DNA from: Drosophila persimilis
Lineage: Eukaryota; Arthropoda; Insecta; Diptera; Drosophilidae
DNA length: 64,000 nucleotides
Reading direction: 5' to 3'
NCBI RefSeq assembly: GCF_003286085.1
Contig: NW_020825289.1
Coordinates: 1-64,000 of the forward strand
The notes under the pieces were generated by a model, which was given only the letters and a program-made list of their open reading frames with translations, had not been told where the DNA came from and made no database searches. How positions within the stretch are numbered: the first letter of the stretch is position 1; each line of letters starts with the position of its first letter. The translations under genes and the position numbers were made by a program. Shown here piece by piece: positions 45,401-56,012 of this stretch.

Positions 45401-48400
45401 CCACCAGCGGAGAGACGTATTTCGTTAGCAGAGATAAGATGTCCGGCAGGGGATATAGATTTACTGCTGCCGGAGGTAAATGTTCTGCCAGCGGGGATAA
45501 ATTGTCCGTCAGGGGATGTAAATTTCCCGCCGTCGGAGATAAGATTTCTGCCAGTGGAAAATCGTAGTTCGTCAGCGGGGATAAATTGTCTGCCCTCGGA
45601 GATAAGTTGTCCGCCAGCGGATATAGATTTCCCGGCACCGGAAATAAGTTTTCTGCCAGCGTAGAGACGTATTTCGTCAGCAGAGATAAGTTGTCCGGCA
45701 GGGGATATATATTTCCCGCCACCGGAAATAAGTTTTCCGCCAGCGGAGAGACGTATTTCGTTAGCAGAAATAAGTTGTCAGGCCGGGGATAAAAATTTCT
45801 CGCCGCCGGAGATAAGTTTTCTACAAGCGGAGAGCCGTATTTCGTCAGCAGAGATAAGTTAGCTGCAAGCGGAGAGAAGTATTTCGTCAGCAGAGATAAC
45901 TTGTCCGGCAGAGGATATAGATTTCCCGCCACCGGAAATATGTTTTCCGCCAGCGGAGAGACGTATATCGTTCGCAGAGATAAGTTGTCAGGCCGGGGAT
46001 ATAAATTTCTCGCCGCCGGAGATAAGTTTTCTACAAGCGGAGAGACGTATTTCGTCAGCAGAGATTAGTTGTCCGGCAGGGGATATATATTTCCCGCCAC
46101 CGGAAATAAGCTTTCCGCCAGCGGAGAGACGTATTTCGTTAGCAGAGTTAAGTTGTCAGGCCGGGGATAAAAATTTCTCGCCGCAGGAGATAAGTTTTCT
46201 ACAAGCGGAGAGACGTATTTCGTCAGCAGAGATAAGTTTTCTGCAAGCGGAGAGACGTATTTCGTCAGCAGAGATAAGTTTTCTGCCAGTGGAGAGACGT
46301 ATTTCGTTAGCAGAGATAAGTTCACAGGCCGGGGATATAAATTTCTCGCCGCCGGAGATAAGTTTTCTGCAAGCCGAGAGACGCATATCGTCAGCAGAGA
46401 TAAGTTTTCTGCAAGCGGAGAGACGTATTTCGTCAGCAGAGATAAGTTGTCCGGCAGAGGATATATATTTCCCGCCACCGGAAATAAGTTTTCCGCCAGC
46501 GGAGAGACGTATTTCGTTAGCAGAGATAAGTTGTTAGGCCGGGGATATAAATTTCTCGCCGCCGGAGATAAGTTTTCTACAAGCGGAGAGACGTATTTCG
46601 TCAGCAGAGATAAGTTTGCTGCAAGCGGAGAGACGTATTTCATCAGCAGAGATAAGTTGTCCGGCAGAGGATATATATTTCCCGCCACCGGAAATAAGTT
46701 TTCCGCCAGCGGAGAGACGTATTTCGTTAGCAGAGATAAGTTGTCAGGCTGGGGATAAAAATTTCTCGCCGCAGGAGATAAGTTTTCTGCAAGCGGAGAG
46801 ACGTATTTCGTCAGCAGAAATAAGTTTTCTGCCAGTGGAGAGACGTATTTCGTTAGCAGAGATAAGTTGACAGGCCGGGGATATAAATTTCTCGCCGCCG
46901 GAGATAAGTTTTCTGCAAGCGGAGAGACGTATTTCGCCAGCAGAGATAAGTTTTCTGCAAGTGGAGAGACGTATTTCGTCAGCAGAGATAAGTTGTCCGG
47001 CAAGGGATATATATTTTCCGCCACCGGAAATAAGTTTTCCGCCAGCGGAGAGACGTATTTCGTTAGCAGAGATAAGTTGTCAGGCAGGGGATTTATATTT
47101 CCCGCCACCGGAAATAAGTTTTCCGCCAGCGGAGAGAAGTATTTCGATAGCAGAGATAAGTTGTCAGGCCGGGGATACAAATTTCTCGCCTTAGGAGATA
47201 AGTTTTCTTCAAGCGGAGAGACGTATTTCGTCAGCAGAGAGCCGTATTTCGTTAGCAGAGATAAGTTTACAGGCCGGGGATATAAATTTCTCGCCGCCGG
47301 AGATAAGTTTTCTGCAAGCGGAGAGACGTATTTCGTCAGCAGAGATAAGTTTTCTGCAAGCGGAGAGACGTATTTCGTCAGCAGAGATAAGTTGTCCGGC
47401 ATGGGATATATATTTCCCGCCACCGGAAATAAGTTTTCCGCCAGCGGAGAGACGTATTTCGTTAGCAGAGTTAAGTTGTCAGGCCGGGGATAAAAATTTC
47501 TCGCCGCAGGAGATAAGTTTTCTACAAGCGGAGAGACGTATTTCGTCAGCAGAAATAAGTTGTCTGCAAGCGGAGAGACGTATTTCGTCAGCAGAGATAA
47601 GTTTTCTGCCAGTGGAGAGACGTATTTCGTTAGCAGAGATAAGCTGACAGGCCGGGGATATAAATTTCTCGCCGCCGGAGATAAGTTTTCTGCAAGCGGA
47701 GAGACGTATTTCGTCAGCAGACATAAGTTTTCTGCAAGCGGAGAGACGTATTTCGTCAGCAGAGATAAGTTGTCCGGCAGAGGATATATATTTCCCGCCA
47801 CCGGAAATAAGTTTTCCGCCAGCGGAGAGACGTATTTCGTTAGCAGAGATAAGTTGTCAGGCCGGGGATATAAATTTCTCGCCGCCGGAGATAAGTTTTC
47901 TACAAGCGGAGAAACGTATTTCGTCAGCAGAGATAAGTTTGCTGCAAGCGGAGAGACGTATTTCGTCAGCAGAGATAAGTTGTCCGGCAGAGGATATATA
48001 TTTCCCGCCCCCGGAAATAAGTTTTCCGCCAGCGGAGAGACGTATTTCGTTAGCAGAGATAAGTTGACAGGCTGGGGATAAAAATTTCTCGCCGCAGGAG
48101 ATAAGTTTTCTGCAAGCGGAGAGACGTATTTCGTCAGCAGAGATAAGTTTTCTGCCAGTGGAGAGACGTATTTCGTTAGCAGAGATAAGTTGACAGGCCG
48201 GGGATATAAATTTCTCGCCGCCGGAGATAAGTTTTCTGCAAGCGGAGAGACGTATTTCGCCAGCAGAGATAAGTTTTCTGCAAGTGGAGAGACGTATTTC
48301 GTCAGCAGAGATAAGTTGTCCGGCAAGGGATATATATTTTCCGCCACCGGAAATAAGTTTTCCGCCAGCGGAGAGACGTATTTCGTTAGCAGACATAAGT

Positions 48401-51127
48401 TGTCAGGCCGGGGATATATATTTCCCGCCATCGGAAATAAGTTTTCCGCCAGCGGAGAGAAGTACTTCGTTAGCAGAGATAAGTTGTCAGGCCGGGGATG
48501 AAAATTTCTCGCCGCCGGAGATAAGTTTTCTGCAAGCGGAGAGACGTATGTCGTCAGCAGAGATAAGTTTTCTGAAAGCGGAGAGACGTATTTCGTCAGC
48601 AGAGATAAGTTGTCCGGCAAGGGATATATATTTTCCGCCACCGGAAATAAGTTTTCCGCCAGCGGAGAGACGTATTTCGTTAGCAGAGATAAGTTGTCAA
48701 GCCGGGGATATAAATTTCTCGCCGCCGGAGATAAGATTTCTGCCAGTGGAGAATCGTAGCTCATCAGCAGAGATAAGTTTGCTGCAAGCGGAGAGACGTC
48801 TTTCGTCAGCAGAGATAATTTGTCCGGCAGCGGATATAGATTTCCCGGCACCGGAAATAAGAGTTCCGCCAGCGGAGAGACGTATTTCGTAAGCAGAGAT
48901 AAAATGTCTGGCAGGGGATATAGATTTCCCGCCGCCGGAGATAAGTTTTCTTCAAGCGGAGAGACGTATTTCGTCAGCAGAGATAAGTTTGCTGCAAGCG
49001 GAGAGACGTATTTCGTCAGCAGAGATAAGTTGTCCGGCAGGGGATATAGATTTCCCGCCACCGGAAATAAGTTTTCCGCCAGCGGAGAGACGTATTTCGT
49101 TAGCAGAGATAAGTTGTCCAGCAGGGGATATAAATTTCCCCCTCTGGAGATAAGTTTTCCGCAAGCGGCTATGAATTTCCCGCCACCGGAGAAAAGTTTT
49201 CCGCCAGCGGAGAGACGTATTTTGTCAGGAGAGATAAGTTGTCCGTCATCGAAGATAAGATGTCTGTTATCGGAGAAAAGTTTTCCGCCAGCGGATATAA
49301 ATTTCCGCCACCGCAGATAAGTTTTCCGGGATATAAATTCCTCGCCGCCGGAAGTAAATGTTCTGCCAGCGGAGATAAGTTTTCTGCCGGCGAAGAAACG
49401 TAATTCGTCAGCGGGGATAAATTGTCCGTAAGAGGATGTAAATTTCCCGCCGCCGGAGATAAGATTTCTGCCAGTGGAGAATCGTAGCTCGTCAGCAGAG
49501 ATAAGTTTTCCGCCAGCGGAGAGACGTATTTCGTAAGCAGAGATAAGTTGTCTGGCAGGGGATATAGATTTCCCGCCGCCGGAGATAAGTTTTTCGCCAG
49601 CGGAGAGACGTATTTCGTTAGCAGAGATAAGCTGTCCGGCAGGGTATATAAATTTCCCGCCGCCGGAGGTATATCTTCTGCCAGCGGAGATAAATTTGCT
49701 GCCAGTGGAGAAACGTAATTCGTCAGCGGGGATAAATATTCCGTCAGGGGATGTAAATTTCCCGCCGCCGGAGATAAGATTTCTGCCAGTGGAGAATCGT
49801 AGTTCGTCAGCGGAGATAAATTGTCTGCCAGCGGAGATAAGTTGTCCGCCAGCGGATATAGATTTCCCGGCACCGGAAATAAGTTTTCCGCCAGCGGATA
49901 TAAGTTTCCCGCCACCGGAAATAAGTTTTCCAGTGGAGAGACATTTTTTGTCAGCAGAGATAAGTTGTCCACAGTGGATATAAATTTCCCGCCGCCGGAG
50001 GTATATCTTCTGCCAGCGGAGATTAATTTTCTGCCAGCGAAGAAACGTAATTCGTCAGCGGGGATATATTGTCCGTCAGGGGATGTAAATTTCCCGCCGC
50101 CGGAGATCAGATTTCTGCCAGTGGAGAATCGTAGTTCGTCAGCGGAGATAAATTGTCTGCCAGCAGAGATAAGGTGTCTGGCAAGGGATATAGATTTCCC
50201 GGCACCAGAAATAAGTTTTCCGCCAGCGGAGAGACTTATTTTGTCAGCAGAAATAAGTTGTCCGGCAGGGGATATAAATTTCCCCCTCTGGAGAAAAGTT
50301 TTCCGCAAGCGGATATGAATTTCCCGCCGCCGGAGATAAGTTTTCTGCCAGCGGAGATAAGGTGTCTGGCAAGGGATATAGATTTCCCGGCACCAGAAAT
50401 AAGTTTTCCGCCAGCGGAGAGACTTATTTCGTCAGCAGAGATAAGTTGTCCGACATCGGATATAAGTTTCCCGCCACCGGAAATAAGTTTTCCAGTGGAG
50501 AGACATTTTTTGTCAGCAGAGATAAGTTGTCCGCAGTGGATATAAATTTCCCGCCGCCGGAGGTAAATTTTCTGCCAGCGGAGATTAATTTTCTGCCAGC
50601 GGAGAAACGTAATTCGTCAGCGGGGATAAATTGTCCGTCAGGGGATGTAAATTTCCCGCCGCCGGAGATAAGATTTCTGCCAGTGGAGAATCGTAGTTCG
50701 TCAGCGGAGATAAATTGTCTGCCAGCAGAGATAAGTTGTCTGGCAGGGGATATAGATTTCCCGGCACCGGAAATAAGTTTTCCGCCAGCGGAGAGACTTA
50801 TTTTGTCAGCCGAGATAAGATGTCCGGCAGGGGATATAAATTCCTCGCCGCTGGACGTAAATGTTCTGCCGGCGGAGAAACGTAATTCGTCAACGGGGAT
50901 AAATTGTCCGTCAGGGGATGTAAATTTCCCGCCGCCGGAGATAAGATTTCTGCCAGTGGAGAATCGTAGTTCGTCAGCGGAGATAAATTGTCTGCCAGCG
51001 GAGATAAGTTGTCCGCCAGCGGATATAGAATTCCCGGCACCGGAAATAAGTTTTCCGCCAGCGGAGAGACGTATTTCGTAAGCAGAGATAAGTTGTCCGC
51101 CAGGGGATATATATTTCCCGCCACCGG

Positions 51128-51367
51128 AAATAATTTTTCCGCCAGCGGAGAGACGTATTTCGTCAGCAGAGATAAGTTTTCTGCAAGCGGAGAGACGTAT
51201 TTCGTCAGCAGAGATAAGTAGTCCGGCAGGGGATATAGATTTCCCGCTACCGGAAATAAGTTTTCCGCCAGCGGAGAGACGTATTTCGTTAGCAGAAATA
51301 AAATGTCCGGCACGGGATATAATTTCCCGCCGCCGGAGGTAAATGTTCTGCCAGCACAGATCAATTT
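51128..51367 (+). repeat. Left arm of a 240-bp inverted repeat around the family A copia element
   Basis: It pairs with 57393-57632 in reverse complement with one mismatch (position 51134) and no gap. Both arms share rare variants: AAGTAGTCCGG, CCCGCTACCGG, AAATGTCCGGCACGGG and GCACAGATCAATTT. The arm ends where the truncated LTR begins. Confidence 0.9.
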
Positions 51368-51471
51368 ATCGATATACAGAACATCGATATGAGAACATCG
51401 ATATGCAGCAGGGCACATGCGCAGTGTTGTTACAGATCAATATCTAATTATCGTGGCGGTCACTTTGAACA
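51368..51471 (-). repeat. 3' LTR of copia family A copy 2, truncated to about 104 bp
   Basis: It matches the inner (TGTTCAAAG) half of the 205-bp LTR and stops within the ATCGAT repeats at 51368. The missing outer half would hold the AATAAA seen in the complete LTRs. It joins satellite directly, with no target duplication. Confidence 0.92.
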
Positions 51472-51480
51472 CTCCTCCTC
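51472..51480 (-). promoter_or_regulatory. Polypurine tract of copia family A copy 2
   Basis: GAGGAGGAG on the minus strand, directly before the 3' LTR start. Confidence 0.8.
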
Positions 51481-51543
51481 AACACAACGCATGTTTACAA
51501 ACTTTAAATATACTTAACTAATATTCAATAACATGTCAAGCAC

Positions 51544-54500
51544 TTATAAACGATCTTTTAAACCAAATGCGAATACAAATTTATGGTGCTTAACCTTGGC
51601 TAAGTTCTTTGTGAGGACATCTGCTATCATCTCATCGGTTGGCAGATATGCAATGTTGACTTCACATCTCTTGAGAACCTCTCGAATATGATGTATCTTG
51701 AAGTCGATGTGCTTTGTACGTGCATGAAACATGGGGTTTCTAGCAAGCTGCTGTGCTCCAATGTTGTCGCCGTACATCTGAATAGCTGACTCCTTGGATA
51801 TCAGCTTTAAGTCAATCAGTAGGCTGCGAAAGTATATCGCCTCTTTTGCTGCAGATGATAAGGCTATGTACTCTGCCTCCGTGGAACTGAGGGCAACCGT
51901 CGATTGCTTTCTTGACTCCCAAGAAACCGCTCCTCCTGCCAACATGCATACATAGCCAGTGAATGACTTTCGGTTCGTCATATCACTTGCCCAATCTGCA
52001 TCAACAAAACACTCAATTGCCTTTCCTTGCTTTGTGTAGCATATCTCCCAGTCGATAGTTTTTGCCAAATATCGAAGGATGTGCTTGGCTGCCGCTTCAT
52101 GCTCGGAATGAGGATCCTTGTTACGTTGTGCTAATTTGTTCACCGAATGCGCAATGTCTGGACGAGTCATAACAGCAAGATAAGATAACTCTCCAATTAG
52201 CTTTTGGAACGATGTGATGTCGACCCTGCGGCAATCCTCTTTGTTGCATGCCACCTGGTAACCAGCTTCAAGAGGCGTGGACGTCTGTCGACAATCTTTC
52301 AAATTGTACTGTTCGAGCAACTCTCTAATATATTTCCGTTGGCTGATTGAAATCGCACCCGTACTGCCTTCACGTTTCACCTCAATACCTAAAAAGTATT
52401 GCATAGGCCCGATGTCAACCACATCAAATTCTGCTGCGATCTTTATCTTGATATCAGATATATCATCTAGGTCCTTACACGCCAAAATAATGTCATCTAC
52501 GTAGACAGCTATTAGACACATATTTTTACCTGGCTTACGATACAGACAGGGTTCGTTGACAGTCGGTATAAAACCAATGCGTCTCAGCGTTGCATCCAAC
52601 GTAGAGTTCCACACTCTTCCTGATTGTTTTAGGCCATATATACTTTTGTGAAGCCTCAAAACGTGATTTGGGTGAACTTCGCTGATGAAGCCCTCAGGTT
52701 GTCTCATAAAAACCTCATCTTCCAATTCGCCGTTGAGATACGCCGTGACAACATCCATTTGATGTAGGTGGAGACCATGTTCGACTGCAAGTGCAATTAT
52801 CAACCTGATAGTTGCGTGGCGTACAACTGGTGAAAATGTTTCCTTGTAGTCGATCCCGTAGCGTTGGCTACAACCTTTCGCCACCAGACGTGATTTGAGC
52901 CTGTTCACGCTTCCATCCGGATTGGACTTAACTGCGTAAACCCATCTGCATCCAATGGACTTTTTCCCGCTAGGCAATTTAGTAAGCGACCACGTGCCGT
53001 TCTTCACGAGAGATTCGTACTCGTCCTTCATTGATGCTTTCCATATCTCGCCTTCAGTAGACCGTTCAGCTTGTGCGTAGTTTTGTGGAACTTGTACGTC
53101 TGCTGCCAGTATCGCATTGAGCATATGATACTGCTTCCTTGGTCGTCCTGGTTTGCCCGTCCGTACTATGGTTGGGCGTCCTGGTCCTCTTATTGGTTCT
53201 GGAATTACAAGAATGTCATTACTAGACCTAATCTCCTCCTGATTTTCTGGCTCATTTTCTGGATCTTTAAATTGCTCGCTATCCATTTCGGGTTCAGCGT
53301 TCTGGTTTTGTTGAACCTCAATTGATGATATGTCATTGGAACATGATGCATCTAGTTTGCCCCCTTCAGGTTCTACAAAAATGACATACCTACTCTCTAC
53401 GAGTTTCCTGGTTTCTTTACTGACCAAACGGTATGCTTTGGCCGTATCCGAGTAGCCCACCATTATATACTCTAAGCCTTTCTGTGCGAACTTTGATTTC
53501 TTTGTTTTATCTAGAGCTATCGCTACTGAGCCAAAAACTCTTAAATGCGATACCACTGGCTTTCGACCTGTCCATATTTCAAAAGGTGTCACCCCGCTCA
53601 AGCAGCTGCTTGCCACTCTATTTCGCAAATACGTGGCAGTTCGAATCGCTTCTGCCCAATAGCATTCACTCAACCCAGCATGCAGCAGCATACTTCTTGC
53701 CATTTCTACCAATGTTCTGTTGGCCCTTTCTGCAACTCCGTTTTGTTGAGGTGTATATGGCACTGTTAAGTTTCGCTTTATTCCATTTTGGTTTAGGTAA
53801 TTGTCAAAAACGTTTGATATGTATTCTCGGCCATTGTCGCTTCGTAAAACCTTGACTTTTCTCCCAGTTTGGCACTCAACTTGACTTTTAAATTCTTTAA
53901 AAGCCTCGAAAACCTGATCTTTGGTTTTTAGGAAACTTACTGATACATATCTTGAACAATCATCAATAAATGTGGCGAAATATCGATTGCCTCCCATTGA
54001 CTGCTTTTGCATTGGACCGCATACATCAGTATGTATTAAGTCTAGAACGCCCTTTGACCTGTTTGTGCTCGATTGAAATGGTTGCACGCAAATTTTACTT
54101 TTTGCGCATGTTGCACACACTTGTTTTGGCTTGTATATGCCCTTGAGACCTATTACCATCTCCTTGTTAACCATTTCCTTTAATGCGTCAAAATGTACAT
54201 GTCCGAACCTATTGTGCCATTTGAATGCATCTGCCTCAACATTTACAATGTTCATACACTTTTCCTGATTGTCCTGAACCATAAACAATCCATTTTCCAG
54301 ATGTGCCTTTATAACTATTTTTCCGTTTTCAAAAATCATCGCTTGATTTTTCTCAAACACAACTTTTTTTCCATGTTTTAATAGTTTTGTGACCGATATA
54401 AAATTGTACTGCAAATCTGGTACCAAGATAACATTTTCCATCGTAACGGATCTATCACCGAACTTTACTTGAACAGTTCCATGCCCTTCAGCAATAAGTG

Positions 54501-55473
54501 ATTTACCGCCGGCTAAAAATACTTTTTGATTATCTTCCGTGAACGACACAAAGCGTTCCTTGTCACAACATAGATGCGCCGTTGCGCCACTGTCTATGCA
54601 CCATGCATTTAACATCTGGTCATTCGGCTTAGCTAAACTTAGGATTGGTACATATTTTTCTGGTTCCACTTTGTCATATTCGGTTACGCAAAGCATTGTA
54701 CCCAATCTTTCCCCGCTTTTACTGTTTGCGCCCTTGTTGTTTGCTTCTTCCTGCTTGCTTTTAGCACGGCATTCCGATTTAAAATGGCCTTCCTTTCCGC
54801 ACTTAAAACACTTTTTGCCCTTCTTAAAGTTTTTCTTAAAATTGTTGTTGTCATAACTGACGTGTAGTTCCGCGCTACTTGTAATTTCCTTGCTAATGCT
54901 ATCTTCCTGCCTATTCGCTTCTTCAGAAATTTTTATTTTTAGCATGCTCAAGCTTGGCAAATCATCTCGCGTCTCAATCGCAACAACAAAACTTTCATAC
55001 GATTTAGGCAAACCATTTAGCAACACAACTGATAAGATCTTTTCATCAACCTTTATGTTGACCTCTGCTAAAGCCTCGTGTACCACCTGGAATTTCCGCA
55101 AATATTCCTGTGCACTTATACCATCCGACATTTTTAACGTCAACAATTGTTTAATTAAAAACACTACCCTTGCTGGTCCGCTTGGCCTGTGAATTTTATT
55201 TAGCTTTTGCCATGCCTGTGACGACGATACACAATTTTTAATATTGTTTAGTTGGGTCGATTTAACACAAAGTAAAATTGACGCCAACGCCTTTTGATCC
55301 TTTAGTTCAAAAGCTGCACGTTGCTCACTTGTTGCACTTTCACTAAGCTCAATTTTACCACTGACGATTGGCCACAAATCATTTTGTATGAGAACACTTC
55401 TCATCAAAACTTCCCATGTGCTATAATTGTTTTCGTCCAGTTTCTCAATATTGAAATTCATATTTCCACTCAT
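51544..55473 (-). CDS. gag-pol: Copia-type Gag-Pol polyprotein, unbroken (1309 aa)
   Basis: A single polyprotein that would be processed to capsid, protease, integrase and RT/RNase H in cytoplasmic virus-like particles. Order along the protein: N-terminal copia-type Gag domain (NIEKLDENNYSTWEVLMRSV, residues 8-27); CCHC zinc knuckle CFKCGKEGHFKSEC (about 221); protease DSGATAHL (about 293); integrase zinc region (HNRFGH about 418, CATCAKSK about 455); catalytic D residues in HTDVCG and RSDNGREY (about 546); catalytic E in NGVAERANRTL (about 576); RT active site YVDDIILA (about 992); RNase H VDADWASD (about 1161) and SSTEAEYIAL. This order (integrase before RT) defines Ty1/copia. The length is slightly below the roughly 1400 aa of copia. 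All the key motifs named here are present and there is no stop, so it may be active or recently active. The start is the first ATG; a second Met lies four codons in. Confidence 0.95.
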   Translation of the reverse strand: MSGNMNFNIEKLDENNYSTWEVLMRSVLIQNDLWPIVSGKIELSESATSEQRAAFELKDQKALASILLCVKSTQLNNIKNCVSSSQAWQKLNKIHRPSGPARVVFLIKQLLTLKMSDGISAQEYLRKFQVVHEALAEVNIKVDEKILSVVLLNGLPKSYESFVVAIETRDDLPSLSMLKIKISEEANRQEDSISKEITSSAELHVSYDNNNFKKNFKKGKKCFKCGKEGHFKSECRAKSKQEEANNKGANSKSGERLGTMLCVTEYDKVEPEKYVPILSLAKPNDQMLNAWCIDSGATAHLCCDKERFVSFTEDNQKVFLAGGKSLIAEGHGTVQVKFGDRSVTMENVILVPDLQYNFISVTKLLKHGKKVVFEKNQAMIFENGKIVIKAHLENGLFMVQDNQEKCMNIVNVEADAFKWHNRFGHVHFDALKEMVNKEMVIGLKGIYKPKQVCATCAKSKICVQPFQSSTNRSKGVLDLIHTDVCGPMQKQSMGGNRYFATFIDDCSRYVSVSFLKTKDQVFEAFKEFKSQVECQTGRKVKVLRSDNGREYISNVFDNYLNQNGIKRNLTVPYTPQQNGVAERANRTLVEMARSMLLHAGLSECYWAEAIRTATYLRNRVASSCLSGVTPFEIWTGRKPVVSHLRVFGSVAIALDKTKKSKFAQKGLEYIMVGYSDTAKAYRLVSKETRKLVESRYVIFVEPEGGKLDASCSNDISSIEVQQNQNAEPEMDSEQFKDPENEPENQEEIRSSNDILVIPEPIRGPGRPTIVRTGKPGRPRKQYHMLNAILAADVQVPQNYAQAERSTEGEIWKASMKDEYESLVKNGTWSLTKLPSGKKSIGCRWVYAVKSNPDGSVNRLKSRLVAKGCSQRYGIDYKETFSPVVRHATIRLIIALAVEHGLHLHQMDVVTAYLNGELEDEVFMRQPEGFISEVHPNHVLRLHKSIYGLKQSGRVWNSTLDATLRRIGFIPTVNEPCLYRKPGKNMCLIAVYVDDIILACKDLDDISDIKIKIAAEFDVVDIGPMQYFLGIEVKREGSTGAISISQRKYIRELLEQYNLKDCRQTSTPLEAGYQVACNKEDCRRVDITSFQKLIGELSYLAVMTRPDIAHSVNKLAQRNKDPHSEHEAAAKHILRYLAKTIDWEICYTKQGKAIECFVDADWASDMTNRKSFTGYVCMLAGGAVSWESRKQSTVALSSTEAEYIALSSAAKEAIYFRSLLIDLKLISKESAIQMYGDNIGAQQLARNPMFHARTKHIDFKIHHIREVLKRCEVNIAYLPTDEMIADVLTKNLAKVKHHKFVFAFGLKDRL

Positions 55474-55998
55474 TTTTTATACTTATTGTCCCACAGTGCA
55501 AAATTTGTAACTGTCGATCGTCTCATGCACAAAGCAACTACGACGACAATACTGTTGTCCGTGTCTTTCTTTTGTTTTTTTCGTTTTCTTTTAAGTATCC
55601 CCCCGAGTTGCTATTTACACACACACACTCGCGATTTTCTATGCCTTGGTATACACACTTTTGGGTATACACACTCGCCGTTTTGTGCGGCTTGGCATAC
55701 GCACTTTTTGGTATACACACTTGAGTCTCCGTTCGCTTTTGTGTTTCTTGATCCGTTGGGACTGCTTTATTTTGGACTTTAAACCACGGCAACGGTCCGA
55801 TTCGCTGCAAAATTCTAATCAAAAAACACAATGCGAATCTCCGTTGAATTTGTTCAACTTGTTCTTTTGCCTTTCTATGTACACACATAACCCCAATGAG
55901 TCTATGCCATTTTTTAGCACTGCTTTTCACTAAGCACCAAACAATGTTTATTGTTTCTCACTGTTTCTGTTTTATACTGTTTCTGGGTGAATTGGTGT
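55474..55998 (-). other. Leader of copia family A copy 2
   Basis: About 525 bp between the primer site and gag-pol on the minus strand. It contains several copies of GTATACACACTT/GTGTGTATACC near 55645-55725. A minus-strand frame of 130 codons (55538-55930) has no recognisable content and is probably chance. Confidence 0.7.
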
Positions 55999-56012
55999 CT
56001 GGGCCCATAACC
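55999..56012 (-). promoter_or_regulatory. Primer-binding site of copia family A (initiator tRNA-Met internal type)
   Basis: GGTTATGGGCCCAG on the minus strand immediately follows the 5' LTR. It is the copia-type site, complementary to an internal part of initiator methionine tRNA rather than its 3' end. The identical 14 bases occur in the family B element at 63552-63565. Confidence 0.87.

Larger units (their letters stand above)
36723..51367 (+). repeat. Satellite block 3
   Basis: About 14.6 kb of the same satellite. From 46 to 49 kb the 84-bp unit and a variant block with GGCCGGGGATATAAATTTCT and GAGATAAGTTTTCTGCAAGC alternate very regularly. From 37 to 39 kb a series of about 600 bp is repeated with offsets 589 and 610 bp. 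Those offsets are not multiples of 21 because of a 22-bp monomer with an extra G (CCAGTGGGAGAGACG at about 37218, 37516, 37978 and 38587). From 49.2 to 51.3 kb the units mix types seen at the outer array ends. No gene or further insertion is seen. Confidence 0.94.

Noticed and set aside
46065..49061. 998-codon open frame on the minus strand as a repeat-protein gene
   Set aside because: The opposite strand and other phases are open over the same stretch. The frame starts and stops with chance variants of the monomer, and the translation is just the 28-residue image of the 84-bp satellite.
55538..55930. 130-codon minus-strand frame upstream of copia gag-pol as an accessory gene
   Set aside because: It has no recognisable domain, low-complexity GTATACAC-type content and lies within the LTR-to-gag leader.
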